The position numbers were made by a program, and so were the translations under genes. This document shows positions 17,076-25,282 of a stretch of 64,000 nt of DNA, piece after piece. Position 1 is the first letter of the stretch. Each line of letters opens with the position of its first letter. Where the stretch lies: positions 2,442,435 through 2,506,434 of the forward strand of contig NZ_LGHP01000001.1 in the NCBI RefSeq assembly GCF_001280845.1, written 5' to 3'. The DNA comes from Bacillus sp. FJAT-28004 (lineage in GTDB: Bacteria > Bacillota > Bacilli > Paenibacillales > Paenibacillaceae). Under the pieces are notes generated by a model. It made no database searches. It saw only the letters and a list, made by a program, of their open reading frames with translations, and was not told the DNA's origin.

Positions 17076-18248
17076 ATGCTTAGAGATACTTGGGCTGAGA
17101 TTAATTTGAACCATATACGGGGCAATCTGATTCAAATTCGCGAAACGTTGTCAAACCATGTCAAGCTGATGGCTGTCGTGAAAGCTGATGGCTACGGGCA
17201 TGGCGATCTTGAATCCGCTCAAATGGCTGAACAAGCGGGCGCGGATGTTCTGGCAGTTGCTTATTTAGAAGAAGCGCTCCGCCTAAGATCATATGGAATA
17301 ACGCTGCCTATCCTTATTTTGACACCCATTCATGCTGAATATGTTCACTTGGCGATAGAGCATGATTTGATGTTAACCGTTATAAATGCCTCATGGTTCA
17401 AAGAGATGAGAAAATACAAACCGTCCTCATCTGCCAAGAAGCTTCTGATACATGTGAAAGTGGATACGGGATTGGGGAGAATTGGCATTCAATCTCAAAA
17501 AGAATGGGACGAGCTCGTGCCTTGGCTAACGGCGGCAGATATCGTAGTAGATGGGTTTTATACCCATTTTGCCACCGCAGGCAAAGCAGACACTACATTT
17601 CTTGAGCTTCAAACGAATCGATTCATGGAGATGATGGATTGGAGTAAAAAATCTGGACTCTATATTCGCCATTATCATTGTGCGGGGAGTGCAGCTGCGC
17701 TTCGTTTCCCGAAGCTTGCGATGGATATGGTACGCATAGGTGCAGCGATGTATGGCTTTTATCCGGAAAAGCTTGTACATTCTGTGAAGCTTGAACCTGT
17801 CTTAAGCTTGCATAGCAAGCTCATGCAGATTAAGAAGCTGAACAAAGGAGAGTACCTGGGATACGACAATTCTTATCAGGCAGATGAAGAGCAATGGATT
17901 GGAACGGTACCTATTGGATATGCGGATGGCTGGTCACAAGGTATGCAGAACACCGAGGTGCTGGTCAACGGACAACGAGCAAAAGTCGTCGGCAAAATAT
18001 GCATGGATCAGCTTATGGTAAAGCTGCCTGGACCTTGCGCTGAAGGAACGCAGGTGACTTTAATCGGACGACAAGGAGAAGAAGAAATCACGTTTGCAGA
18101 GCTTGCCTCACATATCGGCAGCGTATCACAAGAAATATCAACGTCGCTAACAGCTAGAGTGACAAGGAAATACAAAGACGTAGAGGAGGCTTGGACACAT
18201 TGGGGCAAACGAACCAAACAGAAACCATTCAAGAAAGCGGTTATGTAA
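17076..18248 (+). CDS. Alanine/serine racemase (VanT catalytic-domain-like)
   Basis: A 390-residue fold-type III PLP racemase. The PLP lysine is in VVKADGYGHG at about residue 35, and the catalytic-base Tyr is in GTVPIGYADGW at about 280. The DTGLGRIG, HYHCAGSAA and GKICMDQLMV segments are all standard. At the C-terminus the text is SLTARVTRKY; the position equivalent to Tyr354 of Geobacillus Alr (Asn in VanT-G) is Ala, so serine may fit, although this position also varies in ordinary racemases. ATG 17076 sits 5 bases after GAGGTGA and is preferred to a GTG at 17067 that overlaps the ligase stop. VanT normally carries a membrane domain on the same chain; here that part is a separate gene at 19041. 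Confidence 0.88.
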   Translation: MLRDTWAEINLNHIRGNLIQIRETLSNHVKLMAVVKADGYGHGDLESAQMAEQAGADVLAVAYLEEALRLRSYGITLPILILTPIHAEYVHLAIEHDLMLTVINASWFKEMRKYKPSSSAKKLLIHVKVDTGLGRIGIQSQKEWDELVPWLTAADIVVDGFYTHFATAGKADTTFLELQTNRFMEMMDWSKKSGLYIRHYHCAGSAAALRFPKLAMDMVRIGAAMYGFYPEKLVHSVKLEPVLSLHSKLMQIKKLNKGEYLGYDNSYQADEEQWIGTVPIGYADGWSQGMQNTEVLVNGQRAKVVGKICMDQLMVKLPGPCAEGTQVTLIGRQGEEEITFAELASHIGSVSQEISTSLTARVTRKYKDVEEAWTHWGKRTKQKPFKKAVM

Positions 18249-19051
18249 AACATACCGCGGTTCAAGTTAGTCGAGCAGAAATTTATGAAGGACATCTGGT
18301 ATTGGTCAATCAAGCCAACCCAATAAAACAGCCCATTCCTTTAGACAAGCTGATCCCGCTTAGCACAAATCCTGACATGATAGAGCTGGAGGATGGCATG
18401 CTTTTGGAGAAAACATGCTTGCAGCATTTCATAGCGCTTCTTCATGAATCGCAAGGAATGAATGACATCGTATCTGTTAGCGCTTTTCGAACGAGAGAGG
18501 AGCAGGAGCAAATTTATGAAACCTCACTAGTGGAAAACGGTGCCGAGTATACGGCTTGTTATGTGGCGTTACCAGGACATAGCGAACATCAAACTGGACT
18601 TGCCATTGATGTTGGAAAAATTGACGACCAAGTTGACTTTATTGCGCCGTCTTTCCCGGATAGCGGTATCTATATGACTTTTAAGCAGCTTGCTGCGGAA
18701 AATGGCTTTATTCAGAGGTACAAAGCAGGAAAAGAGGCCATTACAAACATCTCTTGTGAGCCATGGCATTTCCGTTATGTTGGTTATCCACATGCCGAAA
18801 TCATGGAGCAGCATGATTTGTGCTTAGAGGAATACATCGATTTTGTCCGAAAATTTAGGTATGGCGGAGATTATCTCACCGTCGAAACGGAGAGCATGCT
18901 TGTACAGATTTATTATGTGCCGGCAGAGGATGGACTAACCACGTCCGTTCCGATTATAAATGGTGATCTGTATCGTTTATCAGGCAATAACAGGGATGGT
19001 TTTATCGTCACGGCTTTCACCGGAAAAGGGCAAATAACGCATGGTCTCTAA
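18200..19051 (+). CDS. VanXY-like D,D-dipeptidase/carboxypeptidase (peptidase M15B)
   Basis: A 283-residue protein with the zinc-peptidase motifs SEHQTGLAIDV (SxHxxGxAxD) and EPWHFRYVG; in between, YETSLVENGAEYTACYVALP and NGFIQRYKAGKEAITNIS follow the VanXY-C pattern closely. There is no signal peptide or membrane anchor, as in the cytoplasmic VanXY enzymes that cleave D-Ala-D-Ala and remove terminal D-Ala from normal precursors. About 70 extra C-terminal residues follow, rich in beta-strand-type sequence. The start is non-ATG: TTG at 18200 lies 10 bases after AGGAGG, TTG at 18191 only 1 base. The gene overlaps the racemase end by 49 bases and the membrane gene by 11. Confidence 0.85.
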   Translation: MGQTNQTETIQESGYVKHTAVQVSRAEIYEGHLVLVNQANPIKQPIPLDKLIPLSTNPDMIELEDGMLLEKTCLQHFIALLHESQGMNDIVSVSAFRTREEQEQIYETSLVENGAEYTACYVALPGHSEHQTGLAIDVGKIDDQVDFIAPSFPDSGIYMTFKQLAAENGFIQRYKAGKEAITNISCEPWHFRYVGYPHAEIMEQHDLCLEEYIDFVRKFRYGGDYLTVETESMLVQIYYVPAEDGLTTSVPIINGDLYRLSGNNRDGFIVTAFTGKGQITHGL

Positions 19052-20066
19052 ACCAAATTACAGCGGGCTCGACTGGCTTAAATTTATTGCGGCCCTATTC
19101 GTTATTGCCAACCATACCAGCCCTCTGCTTTCCTATAACGAATATACCGATTTTCTATTTAGCGGTATCATCTCGCGCTTAGCGGTGCCCATATTTTTTA
19201 TGTCAACAGGCTTCTTTTTCTTTCGGAAGCTGACAGGAGATAAAGTTAAAGATCAAAAGGCATTATTCGGCTATATAAAAAAAATCGGATGGCTATATTC
19301 GATCGCTATTTTGTTATACATTCCTTTGAATGTGTACAAAGGTGATTTCTCTGATCATTTCACCTTCGTATCCTTTATGAGAGATATTGTTTTCGATGGA
19401 ACGTTTTATCATTTGTGGTATTTGCCTGCGCTGATCATCGGACTTTTTATTACTTATTATTTGTATCAGAAATTGTCGCTTTCCATGTTGCTCGTTATTG
19501 GTTCTTTGCTCTATGCCGTTGGACTTCTTGGCGATAGTTATTATGGGATTACGCAAAACATAGCCTTTCTAAAGCATTTCTATGAATGGATGTTTCATAT
19601 TTTTGACTACACACGAAATGGTCTTTTCTATGCACCAATCTATCTCATATTGGGCATATGGGCAGCAAAGAAGCCGCAGCCGGCTAGAAAACCGATCGCA
19701 TACGCCGCTTTGTTTCTCGTATCGTTGGCTCTTATGATTACTGAAGCCTCTATACTGAAAGCTATACAATATCCACGTCATGACAGTATGTACGTATTTG
19801 CTTGGCCTGCAACTTATTTTTTGTTTCAATGGGCATTATCCTGGAAAGGCCGAACAGGCAAAGCATTCAGGGAGTGGCGAGTATGGATTTACATTTTACA
19901 CCCGATCGCTATCGTGCTTGTTCGAGGCGCAGCTGAGTTTGTGAAGCTAGAGGCTTTATTCATCACAAATAGCTTGATTCATTTTGTCGCTGTATGTCTT
20001 ACATCAATCTTTATGGCTGCAGTCGCCGTACGAATATCCGTCATAAAATTTAAGTTTCGACCATAG
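19041..20066 (+). CDS. Acyltransferase-3-type membrane protein, VanT N-terminal-domain-like
   Basis: A 341-residue polytopic membrane protein with about ten hydrophobic segments. The opening GLDWLKFIAALFVIANHTSP, followed by ISRLAVPIFFMSTGFFFF, matches acyltransferase family 3, and particularly the membrane half of the serine racemase VanT, thought to import L-serine. It begins 11 bases inside the VanXY-like gene, so the two are coupled. In enterococcal VanC/E/G clusters this domain and the racemase form one polypeptide; here they are two genes with the peptidase between them. An unrelated O-acetyltransferase role is possible but does not explain the operon. Confidence 0.82.
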   Translation: MVSKPNYSGLDWLKFIAALFVIANHTSPLLSYNEYTDFLFSGIISRLAVPIFFMSTGFFFFRKLTGDKVKDQKALFGYIKKIGWLYSIAILLYIPLNVYKGDFSDHFTFVSFMRDIVFDGTFYHLWYLPALIIGLFITYYLYQKLSLSMLLVIGSLLYAVGLLGDSYYGITQNIAFLKHFYEWMFHIFDYTRNGLFYAPIYLILGIWAAKKPQPARKPIAYAALFLVSLALMITEASILKAIQYPRHDSMYVFAWPATYFLFQWALSWKGRTGKAFREWRVWIYILHPIAIVLVRGAAEFVKLEALFITNSLIHFVAVCLTSIFMAAVAVRISVIKFKFRP

Positions 20067-20154
20067 ATATGGTAATGGGAGATGTTCGTTAGGCAAGGGA
20101 ACGAGAGGAGAGGCCGCAGCGAAGGAGCATTACATGCAGCTAGGAGGGATTGCA

Positions 20155-20235
20155 ATGAGTATCGAATTGCTCATTCAACTACTCGTGCTTATCGTAATGA
20201 TCATCGATATGGCCAACAGATCGAAGGATTCTTAA
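20155..20235 (+). CDS. 26-residue hydrophobic peptide with strong ribosome binding site
   Basis: ATG 20155 follows AGGAGGG (20142-20148) with 6-base spacing. The frame encodes MSIELLIQLLVLIVMIIDMA, then NRSKDS and a stop. It is a single predicted transmembrane helix with a short hydrophilic tail. The terminator starts 7 bases after the stop. Such small membrane peptides occur as type I toxins or as regulators of membrane proteins; no antisense RNA is evident. It may be the last cistron of the Van-like operon, 88 bases downstream of the membrane gene. Confidence 0.55.
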   Translation: MSIELLIQLLVLIVMIIDMANRSKDS

Positions 20236-20241
20236 CGCAAG

Positions 20242-20278
20242 AAGACAAAACATCGAAAGAGATGTTTTGTCTTTTTTT
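20242..20278 (+). terminator. Strong intrinsic terminator ending the Van-like operon
   Basis: A 13-bp perfect stem AAGACAAAACATC/GATGTTTTGTCTT with loop GAAAGA, followed by seven T. Confidence 0.92.
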
Positions 20279-20401
20279 CGCGGTTGTATAAAAGGAAAGG
20301 AAATGGCAACGCAGCAACGAATATCTTTATATGCCGTTATACTGAGCAATCGTTCACATAAGTTTGCTTTTGAGAACGTATTAGAAGGAAGGAGTATCTT
20401 C

Positions 20402-20752
20402 ATGATTGAATGTCCTTGGTGCAGCAACCATGTTATTCTCGAGCATAATTATTGTCCGGAATGTAAACAAGAAGTTCTAGATGAGCATTTAGTTCCCTTC
20501 CTTGAAGAGCAGGAACATGAGCTGGAAGATTCTGTGCTCGAGCTGGATGAGCGTGATATAAACAGCAGAATTGCAAATTCGTTCAAATGCACAAAATGTT
20601 ACCATGATGAATGCGACATAAATGAAGTGGCCATGACAGGTGCAGGAGTTAGCAAGCTTTTAAACATTCAATATCAACATTATTTATTCGTTTCCTGTAT
20701 GCAATGCGGGTTTGTTGAAATATATGATCCGACTATACAAAGAGGCCATTGA
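20402..20752 (+). CDS. Zinc-ribbon nucleic-acid-binding-type protein (COG3478-like)
   Basis: A 116-residue protein with two zinc ribbons: CPWCSNHVILEHNYCPEC at the N-terminus and FKCTKCYHDECDINEVAMTG leading to SCMQCGFVEIYDP at the C-terminus. The second half follows the small Zn-ribbon family COG3478 (Bacillus YpzJ-like), whose role is unknown. An acidic linker (EEQEHELEDSVLELDERD) joins the ribbons. ATG 20402 is preceded by AAGGAGT at 6 bases; a longer frame from 20267 would begin inside the preceding terminator. It is monocistronic. Confidence 0.75.
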   Translation: MIECPWCSNHVILEHNYCPECKQEVLDEHLVPFLEEQEHELEDSVLELDERDINSRIANSFKCTKCYHDECDINEVAMTGAGVSKLLNIQYQHYLFVSCMQCGFVEIYDPTIQRGH

Positions 20753-20760
20753 TTCATAAA

Positions 20761-20803
20761 AGAAAGAACGATGCAGGTGTTAACCAGCATCGTTCTTTCT
20801 TTT
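20761..20803. terminator. Bidirectional terminator
   Basis: A 14-bp stem AGAAAGAACGATGC/GCATCGTTCTTTCT between the convergent zinc-ribbon and ROK genes, with a T-rich end on the plus strand. Confidence 0.88.
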
Positions 20804-20806
20804 CTT

Positions 20807-21997
20807 CTAACTTAGCTCCCAATCCTGAAGCAGCATAATTGCCGCACCAGCGGTCACGGCATCCTCAGTCAGTTGGCCTTGCGAAAATTTGGGTTCATAT
20901 TGTGGCGAGTAATAAATATTGCTCCGTGCAACTTGAATCACCGTTTCATAGATTGTTTTATCCACATTGACGAGCGGACCACCTAATATGACGGCTTCTG
21001 GATGCAATATATTTATAAGATTAGCGATACCTATTCCAAGATAGGTAGCCGTTTGTAGAAATTGCTCCGTAATGAATGCATCTTTTTGTATATAAGCTTT
21101 TTGAAGAGCATCAAATTGAATTTCTTCTGGCGGAATATCGATTAACGAGCTTGATCGGCCAAGCTTTAATTGAGAGCGTATTTTCTTCTCCAGCGCCGGA
21201 ATGGAAACAAGCGCCTCAAGCGCTCCATAGTTACCATCGTCACCAAGCCTTGGACCATCCGTCTGAATGATCATTTGACCGAATGAGCCTTCCATATCTA
21301 CGGCGCCTCTAACGATTTGTCCACCGGACATCATGGAGGTACGCAAGCCAACTCCCGCATGAACATAAAGCATATGCTCAAGCTCTTCATTGCGCAGCGC
21401 CCAGTGCTCGCCAATAATTGCTGTGTTCGCTCCATTATCGAGTAGGGCAGGCATGCCAAGCCGCTGCTCTAACCAGTCACAGATGGGAATATCTACCCAG
21501 CCTCGCGCAGGAAAATAGCGGGGTTTCAATATAACGCCATCTTCACGACTTAAGGGGCCTACGGCACCAATCCCGATTCCAATCACTTTATCACGATCAA
21601 TGTTAAAGTCACTCATCATACGTTCTGCGATTTTAGTGATTTTGGTCACTAGTGTCTCCGGCGTCATTCGCTCATCCATTTTCCATCGCTCGAAAGCAAT
21701 CGGCTTTAAATTCAAGTCGTACAAGCCTATAGATGAGAAAAACCGGGAAATTTCCAAACCAAATACAGCACGATGCTCCGGATTGACGCGATATAAGATA
21801 GGTTTTCGTCCACCAGTAGAACGTCCTAGCTCAGAAGCAAGAATTAGACCATCCGTCAGTAATTCCTCCAGCAATCTCGACAAGCTGGTGGAAGTTATCG
21901 ATAGTCGCGCCATTAAGGCTGCTTTGGAAACGAGTCCATCGCGAATAATGAGATCAAAAACTTGTTTTTTTATTGTCGGCTGCTTTACATTCATCAT
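20807..21997 (-). CDS. ROK family transcriptional regulator (NagC/XylR type)
   Basis: A 396-residue repressor-type protein. An N-terminal winged helix (SKAALMARLSITSTSLSRLL at about 24-43) precedes an ROK sugar-kinase-like domain with the phosphate strand FGLEISRFFSSIGLYDL, the loop GIGIGAVGPLS and LLDNGANTAIIGEHW. The zinc-binding ROK signature GHx(n)CxCGxxGC is absent: the corresponding stretch VDMEGSFGQMIIQTDGP has no cysteines, a common degeneration in regulators. The ATG at 21997 sits 5 bases after GGAG; further upstream in-frame ATGs have no site. It lies at the border of the sugar-acid cluster and divergent from a GntR regulator, so a role as its repressor is likely. Confidence 0.87.
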   Translation of the reverse strand: MMNVKQPTIKKQVFDLIIRDGLVSKAALMARLSITSTSLSRLLEELLTDGLILASELGRSTGGRKPILYRVNPEHRAVFGLEISRFFSSIGLYDLNLKPIAFERWKMDERMTPETLVTKITKIAERMMSDFNIDRDKVIGIGIGAVGPLSREDGVILKPRYFPARGWVDIPICDWLEQRLGMPALLDNGANTAIIGEHWALRNEELEHMLYVHAGVGLRTSMMSGGQIVRGAVDMEGSFGQMIIQTDGPRLGDDGNYGALEALVSIPALEKKIRSQLKLGRSSSLIDIPPEEIQFDALQKAYIQKDAFITEQFLQTATYLGIGIANLINILHPEAVILGGPLVNVDKTIYETVIQVARSNIYYSPQYEPKFSQGQLTEDAVTAGAAIMLLQDWELS

Positions 21998-22157
21998 TAA
22001 ATCTCCATTTGTCCAAGTAATTTTATCGGATATTAACCAATCTCTATTATATTCTCTATTGATTTGCATGACTAGATAAAGCCAAAAAAAATATTTATTC
22101 GACAATATAATCGGTTGTTATAAATAGGAATTGGTTCTATAATCTTGTTATAAAGCA

Positions 22158-22178
22158 GATTATCGATAATCGATAATC
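22158..22178. promoter_or_regulatory. Candidate operator between ROK and GntR genes
   Basis: GATTATCGATAATC at 22158-22171 is a perfect 14-bp palindrome, and GATAATC is repeated directly after it (22172-22178). It lies 29 bases before the GntR start, a usual place for an autoregulatory GntR/FadR-type or ROK operator. Confidence 0.55.
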
Positions 22179-22199
22179 GGAAACGGAGAAGTGAAATTG

Positions 22200-22847
22200 A
22201 TGTTTGAGAACATGCCGATTCCTTTAGTTAACTCGATTAGCGAGCAGGTCTACACTGCATTGAAGAAAGAAATTCTAGCAGGTGAGCTGCAGCCGGGTGC
22301 TAGATTGCTCGTGCTTGAGATCGCCAAGAAATTCAACATCAGTCAAGCACCGGTTCGCGAAGCGCTGGAGAGATTGAAGTCAGCTGGATTTATAACGGGT
22401 ATTCCAAATAAGGGATCGATTGTTTCTTACATAACGGATAAGGAAATTAAAGATATTTTCGAGCTGAGAGAGATCATTGAAGGTTTTGCTGTACGACAAT
22501 CCATGAAGCAATTAAACGAAAATGATTTTAACTACTTAGAAGATATTATCCGTCAAATGGATCTCGCTCATGAGCAAAATGATATATTGAACATTTTGGA
22601 GCTGGATATGGAATTTCATGGTTTTTTTTATAGACGCTGTGATAACCATATGATTCTTGATCTGTGGAATCGAATGCGAATCAAAGTGATGCGGTTCATG
22701 GCCATATCGAATCGCTTTTACTCTACAGAAGAGCTGGCTGATTGGCATCTTCGGCTGGTAGATGTTATGCGCTCAGGCGATGCTGCACTAGCGGAAGAAG
22801 CCTTTACTCTGCATATGCACTCTTACAAAATGATTCATCTCAATTAA
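22200..22847 (+). CDS. GntR family transcriptional regulator, FadR/FCD subfamily
   Basis: A 215-residue regulator. The N-terminal winged helix contains ISEQVYTALKKEILAGEL, PGARL and ISQAPVREALERLKSAG, the standard GntR DNA-binding text. The C-terminal all-helical FCD effector domain includes IFELREIIEGFAVRQ, DMEFHGFFYRR and DWHLRLVDVMRSGD, with Asp and His residues suited to metal binding, typical of regulators that sense sugar acids. ATG 22200 is 11 bases after GGAG; a GTG at 22191 is too close to it. It is divergent from ROK and followed by an AraC-type gene, so the three regulators flank one catabolic cluster. Confidence 0.88.
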   Translation: MFENMPIPLVNSISEQVYTALKKEILAGELQPGARLLVLEIAKKFNISQAPVREALERLKSAGFITGIPNKGSIVSYITDKEIKDIFELREIIEGFAVRQSMKQLNENDFNYLEDIIRQMDLAHEQNDILNILELDMEFHGFFYRRCDNHMILDLWNRMRIKVMRFMAISNRFYSTEELADWHLRLVDVMRSGDAALAEEAFTLHMHSYKMIHLN

Positions 22848-22893
22848 AGTCATTCATTTCACAAGTCGACCTTACCAGAGGGGGATATGAAGA

Positions 22894-24063
22894 ATGCTAA
22901 GCGAGGGGTTATTATTTAAAGAAGATGTTATTCTTACTTGGATGAGGGAGCGTTTCCTACGAAACTTGATGTCTGATGCCAGTGCAATGAAGTCGGATTT
23001 GAAGGCAAGCTTATCCAGGCTTCAGCTAAATCCTTATTACACCTTTCCGGCTTTGGCTCTAGTTGAGCCGACTGTTCATTTTGAGGACGAGCATGAAAAA
23101 ATAATTTATTTGGAACAAATCCGTGATTTTTTACAGAAGAAAATGAACGAAAGCAGCGTCGTTTTTGTGGATGAAGAGGGCAGAGTCGGTATGCTCTTCT
23201 CATGGGTGTCGAAGGAACCTATCAAAACGATTCAGACCATGCTTAAAGAGCAGTATCGGCAGCCGTTTAATATTGGGGTAGGAAAGCCATGCAGCCATCT
23301 CTATGATATTGTACATTCTTATCGGCAGGCAGCACGCGCGCTGCAATATAAGTTTTATAGTGGAACGGGCAAAATTATTTATTATAGTGAGCTGGGACGA
23401 TATGAATCGCTGCATCATTACCCTTCAGATAAAGAGAAGGAGCTGTTCGATGCATATAAAGCCGCGGAGACGACAGCGGAGATTGAACAAAGTGTTCAGT
23501 TTTTTTATGATGTGTTGCTTCAAAAGGGGCCGCTCGATACACAAAGCGTGTACGATGTGACAGTTAGGCTGCTCGTAGGAATAGAGAAACGTGTGTTGTC
23601 AGAAGCAGAGCATGTTAGCACGTATGACAGGTTTGACGTCATGTCGATCGTGAAGCTTGCGACGCTGGAGGAAATTAAGCATTATGTTATTCATTTTCTG
23701 ATTGGTCTGAAGGAAGTGCTCACGCATAGCCAGAAAGAGAGTCACCGCAGCATTATTAAAAAGTCGATTCATCATATGGAGCAGGAATGCCAATATGTGT
23801 CCCTTCAAAGTGTTGCTCAGAAGGTTTATATGACACCAACCTATTTGAGTCTGTTATTCAAGATGAATACAGGAAAAACGTTCATCGAACATTTGACGGA
23901 TATTCGTATGGATAAAGCGAAGGATATGCTGAAGAGCACTCATTACAAAAATTATGAGGTAGCAGAGAAGGTTGGTTATCAAGATCCGCGATATTTTAGT
24001 CAAATCTTCAAGAAAAAGGTTGGGCTCTCGCCTAGTGAATATCGGGAATCTATTGGTAAATAA
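22894..24063 (+). CDS. AraC/YesN-like transcriptional regulator without receiver domain
   Basis: A 389-residue protein. The C-terminus holds two AraC-type helix-turn-helix units (VSLQSVAQKVYMTPTYLSLL and YEVAEKVGYQDPRYFSQIF) and the ending VGLSPSEYRE. The N-terminal 270 residues resemble the middle region of YesN-type response regulators, including a segment like a degenerate GGDEF/CdaR domain (VVFVDEEGRVGMLFSW, then IGVGKPCSHLYDIVHSYRQA), but the CheY receiver is missing. Such proteins usually control adjacent ABC sugar importers in Paenibacillus. It starts 47 bases after the GntR gene and may be co-transcribed with it. A terminator follows. Confidence 0.83.
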   Translation: MLSEGLLFKEDVILTWMRERFLRNLMSDASAMKSDLKASLSRLQLNPYYTFPALALVEPTVHFEDEHEKIIYLEQIRDFLQKKMNESSVVFVDEEGRVGMLFSWVSKEPIKTIQTMLKEQYRQPFNIGVGKPCSHLYDIVHSYRQAARALQYKFYSGTGKIIYYSELGRYESLHHYPSDKEKELFDAYKAAETTAEIEQSVQFFYDVLLQKGPLDTQSVYDVTVRLLVGIEKRVLSEAEHVSTYDRFDVMSIVKLATLEEIKHYVIHFLIGLKEVLTHSQKESHRSIIKKSIHHMEQECQYVSLQSVAQKVYMTPTYLSLLFKMNTGKTFIEHLTDIRMDKAKDMLKSTHYKNYEVAEKVGYQDPRYFSQIFKKKVGLSPSEYRESIGK

Positions 24064-24078
24064 GCTTCAGCTCATAAT

Positions 24079-24122
24079 AAAAGGACTCTATCGGCGGCGT
24101 GAGCCAGCTAGAGTCCTTTTTT
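24079..24122 (+). terminator. Intrinsic terminator after the AraC-type gene
   Basis: A 12-bp stem AAAAGGACTCTA/TAGAGTCCTTTT with an 18-base loop, then T-rich. The symmetric A/T flanks allow use from both strands. Confidence 0.85.
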
Positions 24123-24161
24123 CATGCATGTACATGCTTGCGCTCGTTTCAACCTGAGCTT

Positions 24162-25067
24162 CTAAAGTCGAACATCGCTTTGCGGACCGTTGCGATCCTT
24201 CATTTGTGCTTCCGCAAGCTCTGCTTCCCAGTTTAGATGACGATATTCCGCTGCGGCTGCATCATTTTCGAACCAATTCAGAAAATCCGTCCAAAGCCCA
24301 ACGTCCCAAGCGGCATCAATTTGCGCTGTCGAATAAATGCTCTCACGCAGCCTTACGAAGCCGAACACATCTCGCACTTGTGATTTTTCCGCTTGAACGA
24401 CAGTCAGCTCAGCCAAGTGAGGCGGAATGAAGATGACGCCAGAAGGGGTGCCCAGTACGACATCGCCAGGCATACATATGGCTTTGCCAATTCGTGTCGG
24501 AACGTTCATGCCTACCATTGTCACGTCTGCAATAGCAGTAGGATCGCTGCCGCGATAGAACACATTAATGTTTTCGATTTCAACGATTTGTTGATTATCG
24601 CGAATGCCGCCCCAAATCACCGCACCGCCGCGCTTCGTGCGCGTGGAGATGGCAGTGGATAAATTTCCGCCTACATAGGTGCCGAGATGTACTTTATCGA
24701 ACATATCCACGACCGCAACATCGTCCTCCACAAGGGAATCGATCACCCATTGATTGAAAAAGCCTTTGCGATCCTCTTGTTCATGCCCATAGCTCAGCAA
24801 GGTTTCATGTAGATCCGGCCGTTTTGGCACCATTACGGCTGTTACTGCACGTCCGACCATTATTTTATTCGGGTGAACGATTTTGAAATCCCCTTCGAAC
24901 TGGTAAGCATAACCTCTGTTCCAGAGCGGACCCCAAGCTTCCTCCAATGTAATTTTACGCATGCGGCGAAGAACATCTTCGGAAACCTTAGGGCGTCCAT
25001 TCGGAAAGCGTTCTCCCTCCCAAAGCGGCGTAATCTGAATCATGTCTTCCGGATTATCAAATTTCAT
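24162..25067 (-). CDS. RraA family protein (aldolase/demethylmenaquinone methyltransferase-like)
   Basis: A 301-residue protein, longer than the roughly 160-residue RraA core. The core is recognised from GRAVTAVMVP, VVDMFDKVHLGTYVGGNLSTA and RGGAVIWGGIRDNQQI, with the catalytic-type Gly-Gly-x-Arg-Asp of HMG/CHA aldolases, then CMPGDVVLGTPSGVIFIPP. RraA-fold proteins next to sugar-acid genes are generally retro-aldolases or decarboxylases acting on keto acids, rather than RNase E regulators. N- and C-terminal extensions of about 60 residues are unassigned. It is divergent from the ABC importer operon and lies inside the catabolic cluster, so a keto-acid substrate derived from a sugar acid is inferred. 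Confidence 0.8.
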   Translation of the reverse strand: MKFDNPEDMIQITPLWEGERFPNGRPKVSEDVLRRMRKITLEEAWGPLWNRGYAYQFEGDFKIVHPNKIMVGRAVTAVMVPKRPDLHETLLSYGHEQEDRKGFFNQWVIDSLVEDDVAVVDMFDKVHLGTYVGGNLSTAISTRTKRGGAVIWGGIRDNQQIVEIENINVFYRGSDPTAIADVTMVGMNVPTRIGKAICMPGDVVLGTPSGVIFIPPHLAELTVVQAEKSQVRDVFGFVRLRESIYSTAQIDAAWDVGLWTDFLNWFENDAAAAEYRHLNWEAELAEAQMKDRNGPQSDVRL

Positions 25068-25245
25068 CTGAGCACCTCTTTTTGAAATAGTGTGTTGATG
25101 GCTGGTGTGGATTGCTTCCTAAATCTATTGTTAGGGACTTTCGCGTATTTGTCGATGCGACTTTCTTAAGGCATTTTGCGATAATCTATGAATTTTTCAC
25201 ACTATATAAAAACAAACGATTTCATAAATTCTTCACCTTCAATCA

Positions 25246-25259
25246 TGTAACCGCTTTCG
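25246..25259 (+). promoter_or_regulatory. CcpA cre-like site before the ABC importer operon
   Basis: TGTAACCGCTTTCG fits the Bacillus cre consensus TGWAANCGNTNWCA at every fixed position except the last base. It lies 24 bases upstream of the first permease start, where it could repress the operon when preferred sugars are present. Confidence 0.55.
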
Positions 25260-25282
25260 TATAAAGTAAAGGAACATTATCC

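Noticed and set aside
20267..20401. Longer start for the zinc-ribbon protein
   Set aside because: It would begin inside the T-tract of the preceding terminator; ATG 20402 has a much better ribosome site.
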